This document shows positions 16,901 to 24,770 of a stretch of DNA of 64,000 nt, one piece after another. Under the pieces are notes generated by a model. It did not search any database, was not told where the DNA came from, and worked only from the letters and a program-made list of their open reading frames with translations. Within the stretch, counting starts at the first letter, position 1. Each line of letters starts with the position of its first letter. A program made the translations under genes and the position numbers. Source of the DNA: JAKZVK01 sp965248255 (GTDB taxonomy: Bacteria > Acidobacteriota > Terriglobia > Bryobacterales > UBA6623); the NCBI GenBank assembly GCA_965248255.1, contig CBDFIW010000004.1, positions 2,728,001-2,792,000 on the forward strand, written 5' to 3'.

Positions 16901-17516
16901 AATTCCCTTCACTGTGGCGGTCAACGACGGGGCGATGCTGACGGCGACTCCCGACCTGGACGACGACGGTGAGCCCTTCGGCGTCCTGCGTGGCGGCCAG
17001 ACGCCGCCTGTGGTCAAGCTGACTGCCCGTGCTTCAGGCCGTGAGGGTAACTCGATTACATTCTCCAGTTCCAGCTCGGACATCGCGCAGGTCACTACGG
17101 CCACCCGCCAGCCCACCTTGTGCTGTGGCAACGATTTCTTCTCGCTGATCACCCCGGAGAATCCCGCGGTACCCGGCGAGACGATCGTCGTGTTCGGCGC
17201 GGGGCTGGGCCTGACCGCGCCGTCGATTACGTCGGAAGGGGTCGTCTCGGGCCAGCCGATACCCCCCACTCCTCTTTTTAACGTGCCTCTGGTGGCGGAT
17301 GACTTCGTTTCGTCGCTGGTGGACCGCCGAAGCGCCACCATCGAATTCGTCGGTCTGATGCCGGGCCAGGTTGGGGTCTACCAGCTCAACCTGCGCTTGA
17401 ACGAAGGGCTCGAAGACAACCCCGCTGCTCGGTTGACGATTGCTCAGGTGTTATCCATCAGCAACGTGGTGACCATTCCGATCATGAACCTGCGGCCACG
17501 CGACGATGCTTTCTAG
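13902..17516 (+). CDS. Giant secreted NHL-propeller protein with MopE-like motif and Solibacter-type modules
   Basis: About 1205 residues. The N-terminus (MLQRLALALVLGLVCGVPAAA, starting 10 codons after ATG 13902) is a signal peptide, so the protein is exported. Residues about 35-490 hold repeated blades of the form VVIGQPDF...LFVADTQNSRVLIYN, typical of an NHL beta-propeller. Between blades sits CSDGIDNDCDGAIDFFFDDDC, a DNDCDG-type putative metal-binding motif like that in MopE. The C-terminal half has repeated modules of the form VTVSGRDYTYTTEAGD...IRDRLVDLIN and two stretches (NLPAGTLASVFGSGF and VPGETIVVFGAGLG) resembling the Solibacter uncharacterized C-terminal domain. Role unknown; adhesion or polymer binding at the cell surface is a guess. 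Confidence 0.85.
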   Translation: MTSEQHLRNVMLQRLALALVLGLVCGVPAAADPIWVNGQAARLVIGQPHFTRQAPVSSQETIGGAAGIGLAGDRLFIADGNKIGSTPVNHRVLIYNNLSGFLPAVDAELPQADDDFCPVCVGIPEVVLGQTDFDSFDPSLAGMQNPTGVASDGVRLVVSDTDNNRVLIWNTIPAAKAQPPDVVIGQPDLTTNLPTTTQTGMRGPQGIWIDSGRLFVADTQNSRVLIYNTIPTTNGAGADLVLGQPDFDTRPEPDLTQSNVEPSPTSMLDPVSVTVSNGRLIVADLGFSRVLVFLTVPTSNTFPADVVIGQPDFETTGGNSSEELCDPLPEPEPIEPPEGECTPTQETELFCSDGIDNDCDGAIDFFFDDDCGPAFPRRCEATLSFPRFALSDGEKLYIADGGNDRVLIYNEVPLENGASADAVLGQPDFQDLVESDGAASLRAPTSLAHDGTNLYVADPFSRRVLVFTPAEDQIARDGLVNGAAFIIPATGFMIFEGAREEEITDTISIGGIDYAHTAPEGGATAEEVRDALFEMISADADAVVTVNPIVGNGRHAAGRVTFGGEVAAGDRVTLEVAGSVYETEAQAGDEAFVMVDRLLFAINQAQNPDIFAQRDLRPTLDTLALVAREIGPEGNRFMYSVSVSAGSLLTVELDEEDEPEEQRGDGVAPFTGGEFEYGFSITAKELGTAGNGINLSSTTSNVRTASAARRSGARLTGGGDARNLPAGTLASVFGSGFSEQVFEAESADPALPEELGGIRVYVNGMQAPLYSVTPEQINFLVPFETEGTTISVYVWRRLDDGTIRVSAPRASEVTRATPGLFAFDGPEPRRAIAVHGGALAQGAVAVSVTAQGGTADASAVVAGTQVTITVSGRDYTYTTEAGDLATEIRDRLVDLINAGEGDPDVVASSATEGFFSARSTIIISGEIQADDILSLTIRDRLYQVAVEEDDTLIIIRNKMVDLINSGLGDPEATARRLEGFDPAAPQMQVVARSLGADGNEIPFTVAVNDGAMLTATPDLDDDGEPFGVLRGGQTPPVVKLTARASGREGNSITFSSSSSDIAQVTTATRQPTLCCGNDFFSLITPENPAVPGETIVVFGAGLGLTAPSITSEGVVSGQPIPPTPLFNVPLVADDFVSSLVDRRSATIEFVGLMPGQVGVYQLNLRLNEGLEDNPAARLTIAQVLSISNVVTIPIMNLRPRDDAF

Positions 17517-17637
17517 CGTTCCCGGAGATCCAGGCTCAAGGGGTGGTTGAATCTTCTGGATTGTCACAGGCACCGGCGGAACGCTCTCTGGTTTTGCTAC
17601 GGCTCACACGCGGCTCGGCTGACGGTCCCAGCACTCT

Positions 17638-18858
17638 TCATCCGCGCCCGGCAGCTTTGAAGATCTCTGTGATCCGGCGCGCCACGATCTTCTCATCTCC
17701 GCGATCGTTCATAAAGACCGTCAGTTGAATCCCCTGCTTGCCGTTGCCCGCGACGGCGATGCGTGGCTCGCCTTCGAGCAGTTGCTGCTTGAGTTGCTTG
17801 GTCGTGATGCCGAACTGCGATTCATCCCACTCCACGACGACGCGATGCACTTTTCGTGTCCGTTCGAAGGGCGCTCGACCGAGACGCAGGCCACGAATCT
17901 TCTTGAGTCGACCCTCTAGCCAATCAGCCTGGGCCCGTGAGTCACGCTCGACGGCATCGAAGTCCATCTTGGCGTATCGCTCGACCGCCAGCCACAGCGC
18001 AATCATCTCCTCGCGGCCGACCTTCATCGCGCGGCCGTTTGAATCTGAGTGCGGGTTGGAGTTGAGCCACGCGGCGTGGATCAAGTCTTTGCTTCCGGCC
18101 AGCACGCCGGAGCACTGGGGTCCGCTGATGTGCTTGCCGCCGCTGACGCAGATCAGGTCGGTCTCGATCGCGGCCAACTCTTGGACGTTCTTCCACGGGG
18201 GCAGCATGTTGGCCGCATCGACCATCACGGGAACACCGGCCGGCTTGGTGACGGCCAGCACGCCCTTGATCTCAACGTGATTCTTCCATTCCCGGTCTCG
18301 CGGTGTGCCTCCGAGGTGGTAGACCATCGCCGTTTTCGGGTTGATCGCGTTCCTGAGCTGTTCCGCGCCCTCGACTTCGACGATCTTCACACCCGCGCTG
18401 CGAGCGGCGTGGTCGTAACCGTTGCGGTGCACCTTCTGGATGATCACCTCGGACTTCATGCCGCTGATGTCGGGAAGCTGCTTGATGTTCTTCGGATCGG
18501 CGCCGGCCACGCAGGCATAGGTGCCGATCGCAATCGCCCCTGCCGCGCCGGTACTGACCATGGCGTCTTCGGTGCCGATGAGCTTCGAGAGCCGCGCGCC
18601 GATGGCGTCCTGCAACTCTTCGAGAACCACGAACTCCCGCGCCGCCTGTGCCTGCGCCTCGAATAGTTCGGGGGCTTGCTTGGAGGCGCCGATCGACGTG
18701 TAGGTCCCTTGGAAGTTGATCACGGGCCGCAGCCCCAGCTCGCGGTAGACGTCCCTGTTTTTCTTCTTCTTGCCGTAGGCCAGTGAGCGGCCAGGCCACA
18801 GGCCCATCAACGAGCCGAGGCCGGCTCCCTGGAGAACCCTTCGCCGAGAGGTGGACAT
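17638..18858 (-). CDS. Tat-exported SelA-like PLP-dependent protein
   Basis: A 406-residue member of the L-seryl-tRNA(Sec) selenium transferase-like aminotransferase fold. The start MSTSRRRVLQGAGLGSLMGL is a twin-arginine signal, so the protein is likely exported, which rules out a role on tRNA. PLP residues are visible as VPVMVDAANMLPP (the Asp that contacts the pyridine N) and SGGKHISGPQ (Schiff-base Lys). A cytosolic relative lies at 42121. Exported SelA-like proteins of this kind are known as uncharacterised enzymes; amino acid or amino sugar chemistry in the periplasm is possible. The C-terminal start is divergent from an interrupted porin gene. Confidence 0.85.
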   Translation of the reverse strand: MSTSRRRVLQGAGLGSLMGLWPGRSLAYGKKKKNRDVYRELGLRPVINFQGTYTSIGASKQAPELFEAQAQAAREFVVLEELQDAIGARLSKLIGTEDAMVSTGAAGAIAIGTYACVAGADPKNIKQLPDISGMKSEVIIQKVHRNGYDHAARSAGVKIVEVEGAEQLRNAINPKTAMVYHLGGTPRDREWKNHVEIKGVLAVTKPAGVPVMVDAANMLPPWKNVQELAAIETDLICVSGGKHISGPQCSGVLAGSKDLIHAAWLNSNPHSDSNGRAMKVGREEMIALWLAVERYAKMDFDAVERDSRAQADWLEGRLKKIRGLRLGRAPFERTRKVHRVVVEWDESQFGITTKQLKQQLLEGEPRIAVAGNGKQGIQLTVFMNDRGDEKIVARRITEIFKAAGRG

Positions 18859-18955
18859 GACATCGCTCCTTCTTCAGGACGTAGTCTGTTGCCCAATCAT
18901 CCTACAGGCTTTTGGTCGTGCGGGGTGCGTCGGCTGCTTCGGTATCCTATGTACC

Positions 18956-19897
18956 TTGCCGCCCGCCTGCAGAACTGTGCCCATCTTGCTGTGGTTTGTT
19001 GCACTTGCGCCGGCCGGCCGGGCCCAACTGAAAGATTGGCGGTTCGAGGGCCGCTTCCACGGGCACCTCACGCACCACCCGAATCGGGGCGGCCAACTCT
19101 TTGTCCGGCGATCCAGAATCCTGGCCAATGGATTCTTCCTTCCGAAAACCAGCACTCGCTTCCAGTACGACTTCACCCGCAGGGTGACGATGGACCTGTG
19201 AGCGTCTTTTCATCCCACGGACCGTCTTGAGCTCCGCGCCGGCCGGAGCTGGCTGCCCTTTGTGGGCGACTATACCGAGTCACCATTCTATCTCGACATG
19301 ATCGATTTTCCCGCCGCTGCGAGGTTGTTTCCACCCCGCGAACACGGTGTCTTTGCACTCGGAAAGGTCAAGTCGGTTGACTACAGTGTTTCGGTCGTGC
19401 GAGGGAGCGGCTTTGACGCGGACCCCAACCGCTGGAAAGACACGTTCGGTCATGTCAGGTCGCCGTTATTGAACGACCGGCTCACTCTTGGATTTGGGCA
19501 CTACGAAGGACGCGATGGAGCCGGCGCGGTGCTTGCAACCAAGAGACGGACGACCGGCGACTTCATCGTCGAGGTCCACCGGCTACTCACGCTAAAGGGG
19601 TCGTACATCACCGCCAAGGACGGCCGGGTAGAGAGTCAGGGTTGGTGGGGTCGCAGCGTTGTTCATGTGACGAAGAAGGTGGACATTGTCACGGAGGTTG
19701 ACCAGTTCAATCGGGGGCCAGACGAAATCCGCTACGTCACCTGGGGAGGAACCTACCACTTCCCATGGGGGCTCACGCGGCTCAAGTTCAACCATCGGCA
19801 CTTCTTTCGGCCCCGATCAGTGAACGAATTCAAGATCCAGTTGCAGGTGTTCCTGGAGACCCGCTGGCGTAGCAGCCGAAAGCGGGCGGGCCGCTGA
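18956..19897 (+). pseudogene. Porin O/P-like outer-membrane protein interrupted by TGA
   Basis: One reading frame runs from a TTG-start signal peptide (TVPILLWFVALAPAGRAQ) through beta-strand sequence ending RVTMDL, hits TGA at 19199-19201, and continues in the same frame with ASFHPTDRLELRAGRSWLPF, SPFYLDMIDFP and alternating beta-strands to 19897. The pre- and post-stop parts together (about 310 residues) resemble a phosphate-selective porin O/P-type barrel, including the LRAGRSWLPFVGDY strand where the family has LRVGQFKVPFG. The final strand ends FLETRW, then an unusual basic tail. A nonsense mutation is the simplest reading; the true start is uncertain. Confidence 0.7.
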
Positions 19898-19960
19898 GCG
19901 AGAGGCGATCAGCAGCCGCTGTTTCCCGCACCCTGATCATCGGTTCTCCGTACGCCGAAA

Positions 19961-20035
19961 TGTGGCGTAGGGCTCCAGCCTTGCCGAGTCTCGATTCTTC
20001 GAGACTCAGGACGGCGGGCAACCGAGCAGTCGCTT
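19961..20035. repeat. Single arm of the TTGTGGCGTAAGCCC element
   Basis: Begins TGTGGCGTAGGGCTCCAGCC and contains the palindrome GAGTCTCGATTCTTCGAGACTC split over 19986-20007. It sits in the 200-bp gap between the porin remnant and the kinase stop codon; the second arm is missing. Confidence 0.6.
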
Positions 20036-20100
20036 TGCTAGCAGCCCTGAGAACCGAGGAATCTGGCCGATCATGGCTTTGCCTTTGTGCTTCTACGCAG

Positions 20101-22716
20101 TCAGCGGAAATTCTCGACCAGCATGATGTCGGCCTCGTTTTGGTCTTCCTGGACGAAGAGCGTCCACTGTCCATCCGGCGAGACAGCAAAGGAATCACGG
20201 AAGATCCGTACGTTTTCCGGGATGGTCGCTACAGGCTCCAGCCGCCCCGTCGCGAAGTCGAAGAATTGGATGGTGCGTCCCGGTCGATCGAGAACGCAGA
20301 TCCCCTCCTTCAACAAGGCCCAGAGACCACGCCGGCCTTTGTCGAGAACCTTCTCCTCTTCACCACCTTGTTCGGGCACCCTCCAGACACCATCCACACC
20401 AGGTTTGACGTAGTAGACGAACCGGCCATCGGCGGACTCAAAGGCTTGACGGCCGCCGTTCCGAGTTACCGGAACAGCCTCGCCGCCTTCCGCGGGGATC
20501 TTCCAAATCTGCGGGTCGCCGCTTCGGCGCGAACAAAAGTAGAGCCAGCGGCCGTCTCGCGACCAACTCGACCGGCCGTCGTAGCCTGGATGCAGAGTCA
20601 ACCGGCGTGCGGGTCCCCCGGAGGCTCTGATCACGTAGATGTTGGCGTCACCCTCTTTGCGAGAATCGAAGGAGATCCACTCCCCGTCGGGAGACCATTT
20701 CGGAACCCCCACCGGCGGGCCGCCGAAGGAAGTCAACTGGACAGGATTTGTTCCGTCACTATCGCAGACCCAGACTTCCTCGGTCCCGGAACGGTTTGAG
20801 TCAAAGACGATCCTCTTGCCGTCCGCCGAGTAATGCGGACTATAGTCCTCTCGGGTTGAGGCTATCAGTCGTTCTCGGCGATCGGGCTCTCGCTCCCTTG
20901 CTAAAGGCCCCACAATCCTCCATATGTTGTTATCGAGGGCGGTGCGAACGTAGGCGAGACGGCTCCCCTGACGGGAAACGGAGGGAAAGGAGGCGTCTTC
21001 ACCGGTCACGCCAAGCAGCTCGGGCTCATCGCCCGACACGGGCATTCTCCACAGACGCTGCCCGCCCAGTCGGTTGGACGAGAACACAACGCTGCGGCTG
21101 TCTGCGGTCCAGTCCAATCCCTGAATATCCGGCTGATCGTTGGTGAGGCGCCTCTCTTCACCGCTTGGAGCACCATCGTCGTCCAGAGGCAAGACATGAA
21201 TGTCAGCTACCCAAGCACTGGAGAACCGCGCGAAAGCCAAATAACGACCGTTGGACGAAAACGCCGGGTAGCGATCGATCCCGCGTGGCGGTGAAGTCAG
21301 TCTCTGCTTTTCGCGGGTGTCGATCGAGAGCAAGAAGATGCCCCAAGGTTCCCGCAGGGAGACTCGGTCCAAAACTGCTAAGAATTTCCCGTCCGGCGAC
21401 CAGGCCAGCACCCCACGAACCCGAGGCCGAAATGGGAACCCCTCGAAATCAGCTAGTTTGCGCTCCGGGCCTCCCAAAGCCGGAACTACAATGACCTCCT
21501 TGTGATTCGCTGACCGCCGGGCAAAAGCGATCTCGCGGCCGTCCGGTGACCAGGTCGGGCTGAAGTCTGCATCGGGGTGGGTGGTAAGACGTAGCGGCGA
21601 CTCAGAGCCCAACCGCTTGACGTAAATGTTGTAGTTGTCTTGCTGCGCACCGTTCCAGACAAAGGCCACGTCTTCACCGTTCGGTGAGAAAGCGGGCTGT
21701 GATTCCATACCCGCCAGGCTGGTGAAAGGAACACTGGTCAGAGGGGGCCCTTCGACGCTCGGTTCCGACGAGCGGCCAAACCACCAGCCCAGCCCGAGTA
21801 CGGCCAGCAGCACGACAACCCCCGCACCGATCAAGGCAGGTGAAGTGCGCTTGGCCGCCGCCGGTTTCGTCGCGACACGCGACGGCTGCGGTTCCAGTTC
21901 CTGCCGAACCGCCTGAAGGTCGCCGAGCAGTTCATCGATATGGTGATAGCGCTGCTCCGGCTTCTTTGCCAGGTACTTGTTGACGACGCGCTCCAGCTCT
22001 TTCGGCACGCCTGTCCGCACCGCCGTCAGCAGTTCCGCCGGCTCGTTCATGATCGAATAGACGATGGCTCGGTCGAAATCGCCCCGGAACGGCCGTTGGC
22101 CTGCGACCATCTCGTACAGCACGACGCCCAGCGACCAGATATCCGTGGCCTGGCCTGTCGGGGCGCCTTCGGCCTGCTCGGGCGACATGTAGTTGACCGT
22201 GCCAAGCGTCGTCCCCTCGCGTGTGAACTTCGAGCTACCGGCGAGCTGTGCCAAGCCGAAGTCCATCAACTTGACGAGGCCGCGCGAGCCCGACATCAAC
22301 ATGACGTTGTCGGGTTTGATATCGCGGTGCGTGATGCCCTTAGCGTGCGCTGCTTCCAACCCCTCGGCCATCTGAATCGCAATCGATAGGGCCTCGGGCA
22401 GCTTCAGCGGACCCTCTTGAATCTGCTCGCTCAGCGGCCGGCCCTCGAGGAAGGCCATGACGATGAACGTGCGGCCATCGACCTCGTCGATTTCGTAGAC
22501 CGTGCAGATGTTGGGGTGGTCGAGCTTCGCCGCGGCCTTCGCTTCGCGCTCGAAGCGTTTACGGCCTTCCTCGTCGCGCAGCAGGTGCGGCGCGAGAAAC
22601 TTGAGGGCGACGGGGCGGTCGAGTTTCGTGTCCTGGGCTTTGTAGACGACGCCCATCCCGCCTTCACCGAGTTTCTCGGTGATCTTGTAGTGCGAGATGG
22701 TCTGGCCGATCATCAC
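20101..22716 (-). CDS. Ser/Thr protein kinase with transmembrane segment and TolB/WD40-like sensor
   Basis: An 871-residue PknB-type receptor-like kinase. The N-terminal kinase domain is intact: glycine loop KLGEGGMGVVYKA, catalytic loop HRDIKPDNVML, DFGLAQL and APTGQATDIWSLGVVLYEM. After a proline-rich linker a single membrane helix (PALIGAGVVVLLAVLGLGWW) is followed by repeated SPDGREIAF- and SADGKRIVF-type strands of a six- or seven-bladed propeller outside the membrane. Kinases of this design are numerous in Acidobacteriota. The start has a CTTACGGTCACGG repeat just upstream. A second, disrupted gene of the same design lies at the right edge. Confidence 0.93.
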   Translation of the reverse strand: MMIGQTISHYKITEKLGEGGMGVVYKAQDTKLDRPVALKFLAPHLLRDEEGRKRFEREAKAAAKLDHPNICTVYEIDEVDGRTFIVMAFLEGRPLSEQIQEGPLKLPEALSIAIQMAEGLEAAHAKGITHRDIKPDNVMLMSGSRGLVKLMDFGLAQLAGSSKFTREGTTLGTVNYMSPEQAEGAPTGQATDIWSLGVVLYEMVAGQRPFRGDFDRAIVYSIMNEPAELLTAVRTGVPKELERVVNKYLAKKPEQRYHHIDELLGDLQAVRQELEPQPSRVATKPAAAKRTSPALIGAGVVVLLAVLGLGWWFGRSSEPSVEGPPLTSVPFTSLAGMESQPAFSPNGEDVAFVWNGAQQDNYNIYVKRLGSESPLRLTTHPDADFSPTWSPDGREIAFARRSANHKEVIVVPALGGPERKLADFEGFPFRPRVRGVLAWSPDGKFLAVLDRVSLREPWGIFLLSIDTREKQRLTSPPRGIDRYPAFSSNGRYLAFARFSSAWVADIHVLPLDDDGAPSGEERRLTNDQPDIQGLDWTADSRSVVFSSNRLGGQRLWRMPVSGDEPELLGVTGEDASFPSVSRQGSRLAYVRTALDNNIWRIVGPLAREREPDRRERLIASTREDYSPHYSADGKRIVFDSNRSGTEEVWVCDSDGTNPVQLTSFGGPPVGVPKWSPDGEWISFDSRKEGDANIYVIRASGGPARRLTLHPGYDGRSSWSRDGRWLYFCSRRSGDPQIWKIPAEGGEAVPVTRNGGRQAFESADGRFVYYVKPGVDGVWRVPEQGGEEEKVLDKGRRGLWALLKEGICVLDRPGRTIQFFDFATGRLEPVATIPENVRIFRDSFAVSPDGQWTLFVQEDQNEADIMLVENFR

Positions 22717-22718
22717 CG

Positions 22719-22745
22719 GACCGCTGCCTTACGGTCACGGCTCAG
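22719..22745. repeat. CTTACGGTCACGG-family repeat upstream of the kinase and atoE
   Basis: GACCGCTGCCTTACGGTCAC followed by GGCTCAG lies in the 88-bp divergent gap between the kinase start and the transporter start, so it overlaps the likely promoter region of both. Confidence 0.7.
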
Positions 22746-22804
22746 AATAGGCCGCTACGCTACAATACCGCTTCCCGCGGCCCGTCCGGGCGGGCTCCCC
22801 GCAA

Positions 22805-24193
22805 ATGACCTCTCTCATCGACCGCTTCCGAGACCTCGGCGGCGGGCTCTCTCGCTTCACCGAGCGTTGGGTGCCCGACTCCTGGGTCGTCTGTATGATT
22901 CTCACCGCGTGCGCACTGCTGTTGGCGGTGCTCGGCGCCGGAGTCGGTGTCGAAGACGCCATCCTCGCCTGGGGCGGCGGGATGTGGAACCTGCTCGAGC
23001 TCGCCATGCAGTTCACCATCATCTTGGTTGTGTCGCACGCGTGCGTCTCGTCGCGGCCGGTGTATCGGCTGATGGACCGCCTCGCACGTGCTCCCGACCC
23101 GGCAAAGCCTCTGCAGGCCGTCGCTCTCGTGGCGGCCTATTCGCTAGCGACGGGGTATCTGAATTGGGCATTTTGCATCGTGGGATCCGCACTGTTCGTT
23201 CCCTTCGTTTGCCGGCACAATCCCAAAGCGGATTTGCGCGTTCTCGTTGCAGCGGCTTACTTGGGCCTGGGGACCGTCTGGCACTGTGGCCTGTCGGGTT
23301 CCGCGCCGTTGATCCTCGCCACGCCGGGAAATCCGCTCATTGCGCCTCTGACCGGCGAGCCGGTGGTCGATCACCTCCTGCCGGTGACGGAGACTCTGTT
23401 CGCTCCATTCAACCTCGCCTACATGTTCGTGATCGGGACGGTGGGTGTTCTGGTTACCCTGGCCCTCCATCCGCGGCAGGCTTCCGTTACGCTGACGCCG
23501 GACCAGGTGGAGGCGCTGCTGCCGAAGCCGCCCGAGCCGCCTTCCCCCGTCTCCACACCCGCCGGACGCCTCGACCGCTTTCCGGGTTGGATCCTCTTGG
23601 CCGCGGCCTTGATCGCCTATCCCTTGGGCCACTCGATGATCACGCGCGGCTTCGGAACGACCTGGACCATAAACGCCTACAACATGACTTTCCTGGTGGC
23701 GGCGCTCTTGTTGCATCGGCGGCCCCAGTCATTCGTGGCAGCCTGCCGTCAGGGCGTCGGCACGACGTGGGGAATCATCCTCCAGTTCCCCTTCTACGCC
23801 GGAATCTTCGGGGTGATGAACAACACCGGTCTAGGCGCCTGGCTCGGCGGCCTTTTTGCCGACTACGCCACACCGCGAACCTATCCGCTGGTCGTCTACG
23901 TCTACTCGGGTTTCATGAACCTCTTCGTTCCGTCCGCGGGCTCGAAGTGGCTGATTGAAGCGCCCTACCTCATCCCGGCCGGAGAAGAGTTGGGTGTCTC
24001 GCTGACGACGGTGGTGTTGTCGTACGCCTACGGGGATTCCACGACGAACCTGATCCAGCCGTTTTGGGCGCTTCCGATCCTGGCCGTGGCCCGGCTGCGC
24101 TTCGGTGAAGTGTTGGGATACACGTCGGTGGTGGCCGCGGTCTGCTTCGGCGTTACGGTCATTGCGATGCTCTTGATTCCCATCAACCTGTGA
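22805..24193 (+). CDS. atoE: Short-chain fatty acid transporter (AtoE/TIGR00366-like)
   Basis: A 462-residue polytopic membrane protein with about ten to twelve hydrophobic helices. Family-type segments include RFTERWVPDSWVVCMILT near the start, ATGYLNWAFCIVGSALFVP, the loop GTVWHCGLSGSAPLILATPG and SGFMNLFVPSAGSKWLIEAP near the end. The family imports short-chain fatty acids such as butyrate or acetoacetate. No beta-oxidation or CoA-transferase genes are adjacent, so the substrate is inferred from family only. Confidence 0.88.
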   Translation: MTSLIDRFRDLGGGLSRFTERWVPDSWVVCMILTACALLLAVLGAGVGVEDAILAWGGGMWNLLELAMQFTIILVVSHACVSSRPVYRLMDRLARAPDPAKPLQAVALVAAYSLATGYLNWAFCIVGSALFVPFVCRHNPKADLRVLVAAAYLGLGTVWHCGLSGSAPLILATPGNPLIAPLTGEPVVDHLLPVTETLFAPFNLAYMFVIGTVGVLVTLALHPRQASVTLTPDQVEALLPKPPEPPSPVSTPAGRLDRFPGWILLAAALIAYPLGHSMITRGFGTTWTINAYNMTFLVAALLLHRRPQSFVAACRQGVGTTWGIILQFPFYAGIFGVMNNTGLGAWLGGLFADYATPRTYPLVVYVYSGFMNLFVPSAGSKWLIEAPYLIPAGEELGVSLTTVVLSYAYGDSTTNLIQPFWALPILAVARLRFGEVLGYTSVVAAVCFGVTVIAMLLIPINL

Positions 24194-24231
24194 AACAGCA
24201 CATTCGTGTCGCGCGCCGATGGGTTTTTCTC

Positions 24232-24263
24232 TTGACTCTACAGTCGGCTACAGAGTATATACT
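24232..24263 (+). promoter_or_regulatory. MerR-type promoter/operator for merR-copA
   Basis: TTGACT (24232-24237) and TATACT (24258-24263) are separated by 20 nt, the overlong spacer typical of MerR-activated promoters. The spacer region contains a dyad ACTCTACAG/CTACAGAGT (24235-24256) centred between the two boxes, where a MerR dimer would bind and untwist the DNA. The -10 box ends only 6 nt before the ATG at 24270, so the transcript would be leaderless or nearly so. Confidence 0.75.
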
Positions 24264-24269
24264 AGAGGC

Positions 24270-24770
24270 ATGAGCACTTCCCCTAACTACGCCCTCAGCG
24301 GCAAACTCAGCAAGATCGGCGAGGTCGCCAAGGAGTCGGGCGTCGGCGTCGAGACTCTGCGCTTCTATGAAAGCCGGGGCCTGATCGAGCCGGCTATGCG
24401 GACGCAGTCAGGCTATCGGCTCTACGATGGCTCGGTTCTCGACCGCCTCGCTTTCATCAAGAAATCGCAGGCCGTCGGTTTCACGCTCGACCAGATATCC
24501 TGGCTCATCGCGGAGTCCAAAGAAGGCCAGCGCCCGTGTGTCGAAGTTCGGCACATGGCGCGAGAGCGTCTAGGCGAGCTCGACGAGCGGTTGAAGCAGT
24601 TGAAGCGCTATCGGCGGGAGTTGAAGCAGACGGTCGACGCCTGGGAGCGCCAGGGTGAGAAAGAAGGCGTGATCTGCGGGCTGATCGAGGGACTCTCCAG
24701 CGGCTCGATCCATCCACCGAAAGACCGAACCATGCGATCGCCAAAGAGAGCTACGCGAAGGAGCAAGTGA
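24270..24770 (+). CDS. MerR-family metal-responsive regulator
   Basis: About 166 residues. The winged helix is clear: KIGEVAKESGVGVETLRFYE, SRGLIEP, then GYRLYDGSVLDRLAFIKKSQ. The long dimerisation helix starts with a Cys (QRPCVEVRHMARERLGELD) and the C-terminal loop carries another (VICGLIEG), the spacing used by CueR/HmrR/CadR-type proteins to bind soft metals. Its stop overlaps the copA start by one base (TGATG), and an operator of MerR type lies immediately upstream, so it very likely autoregulates and activates copA in response to Cu(I) or a related metal ion. Confidence 0.9.
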   Translation: MSTSPNYALSGKLSKIGEVAKESGVGVETLRFYESRGLIEPAMRTQSGYRLYDGSVLDRLAFIKKSQAVGFTLDQISWLIAESKEGQRPCVEVRHMARERLGELDERLKQLKRYRRELKQTVDAWERQGEKEGVICGLIEGLSSGSIHPPKDRTMRSPKRATRRSK

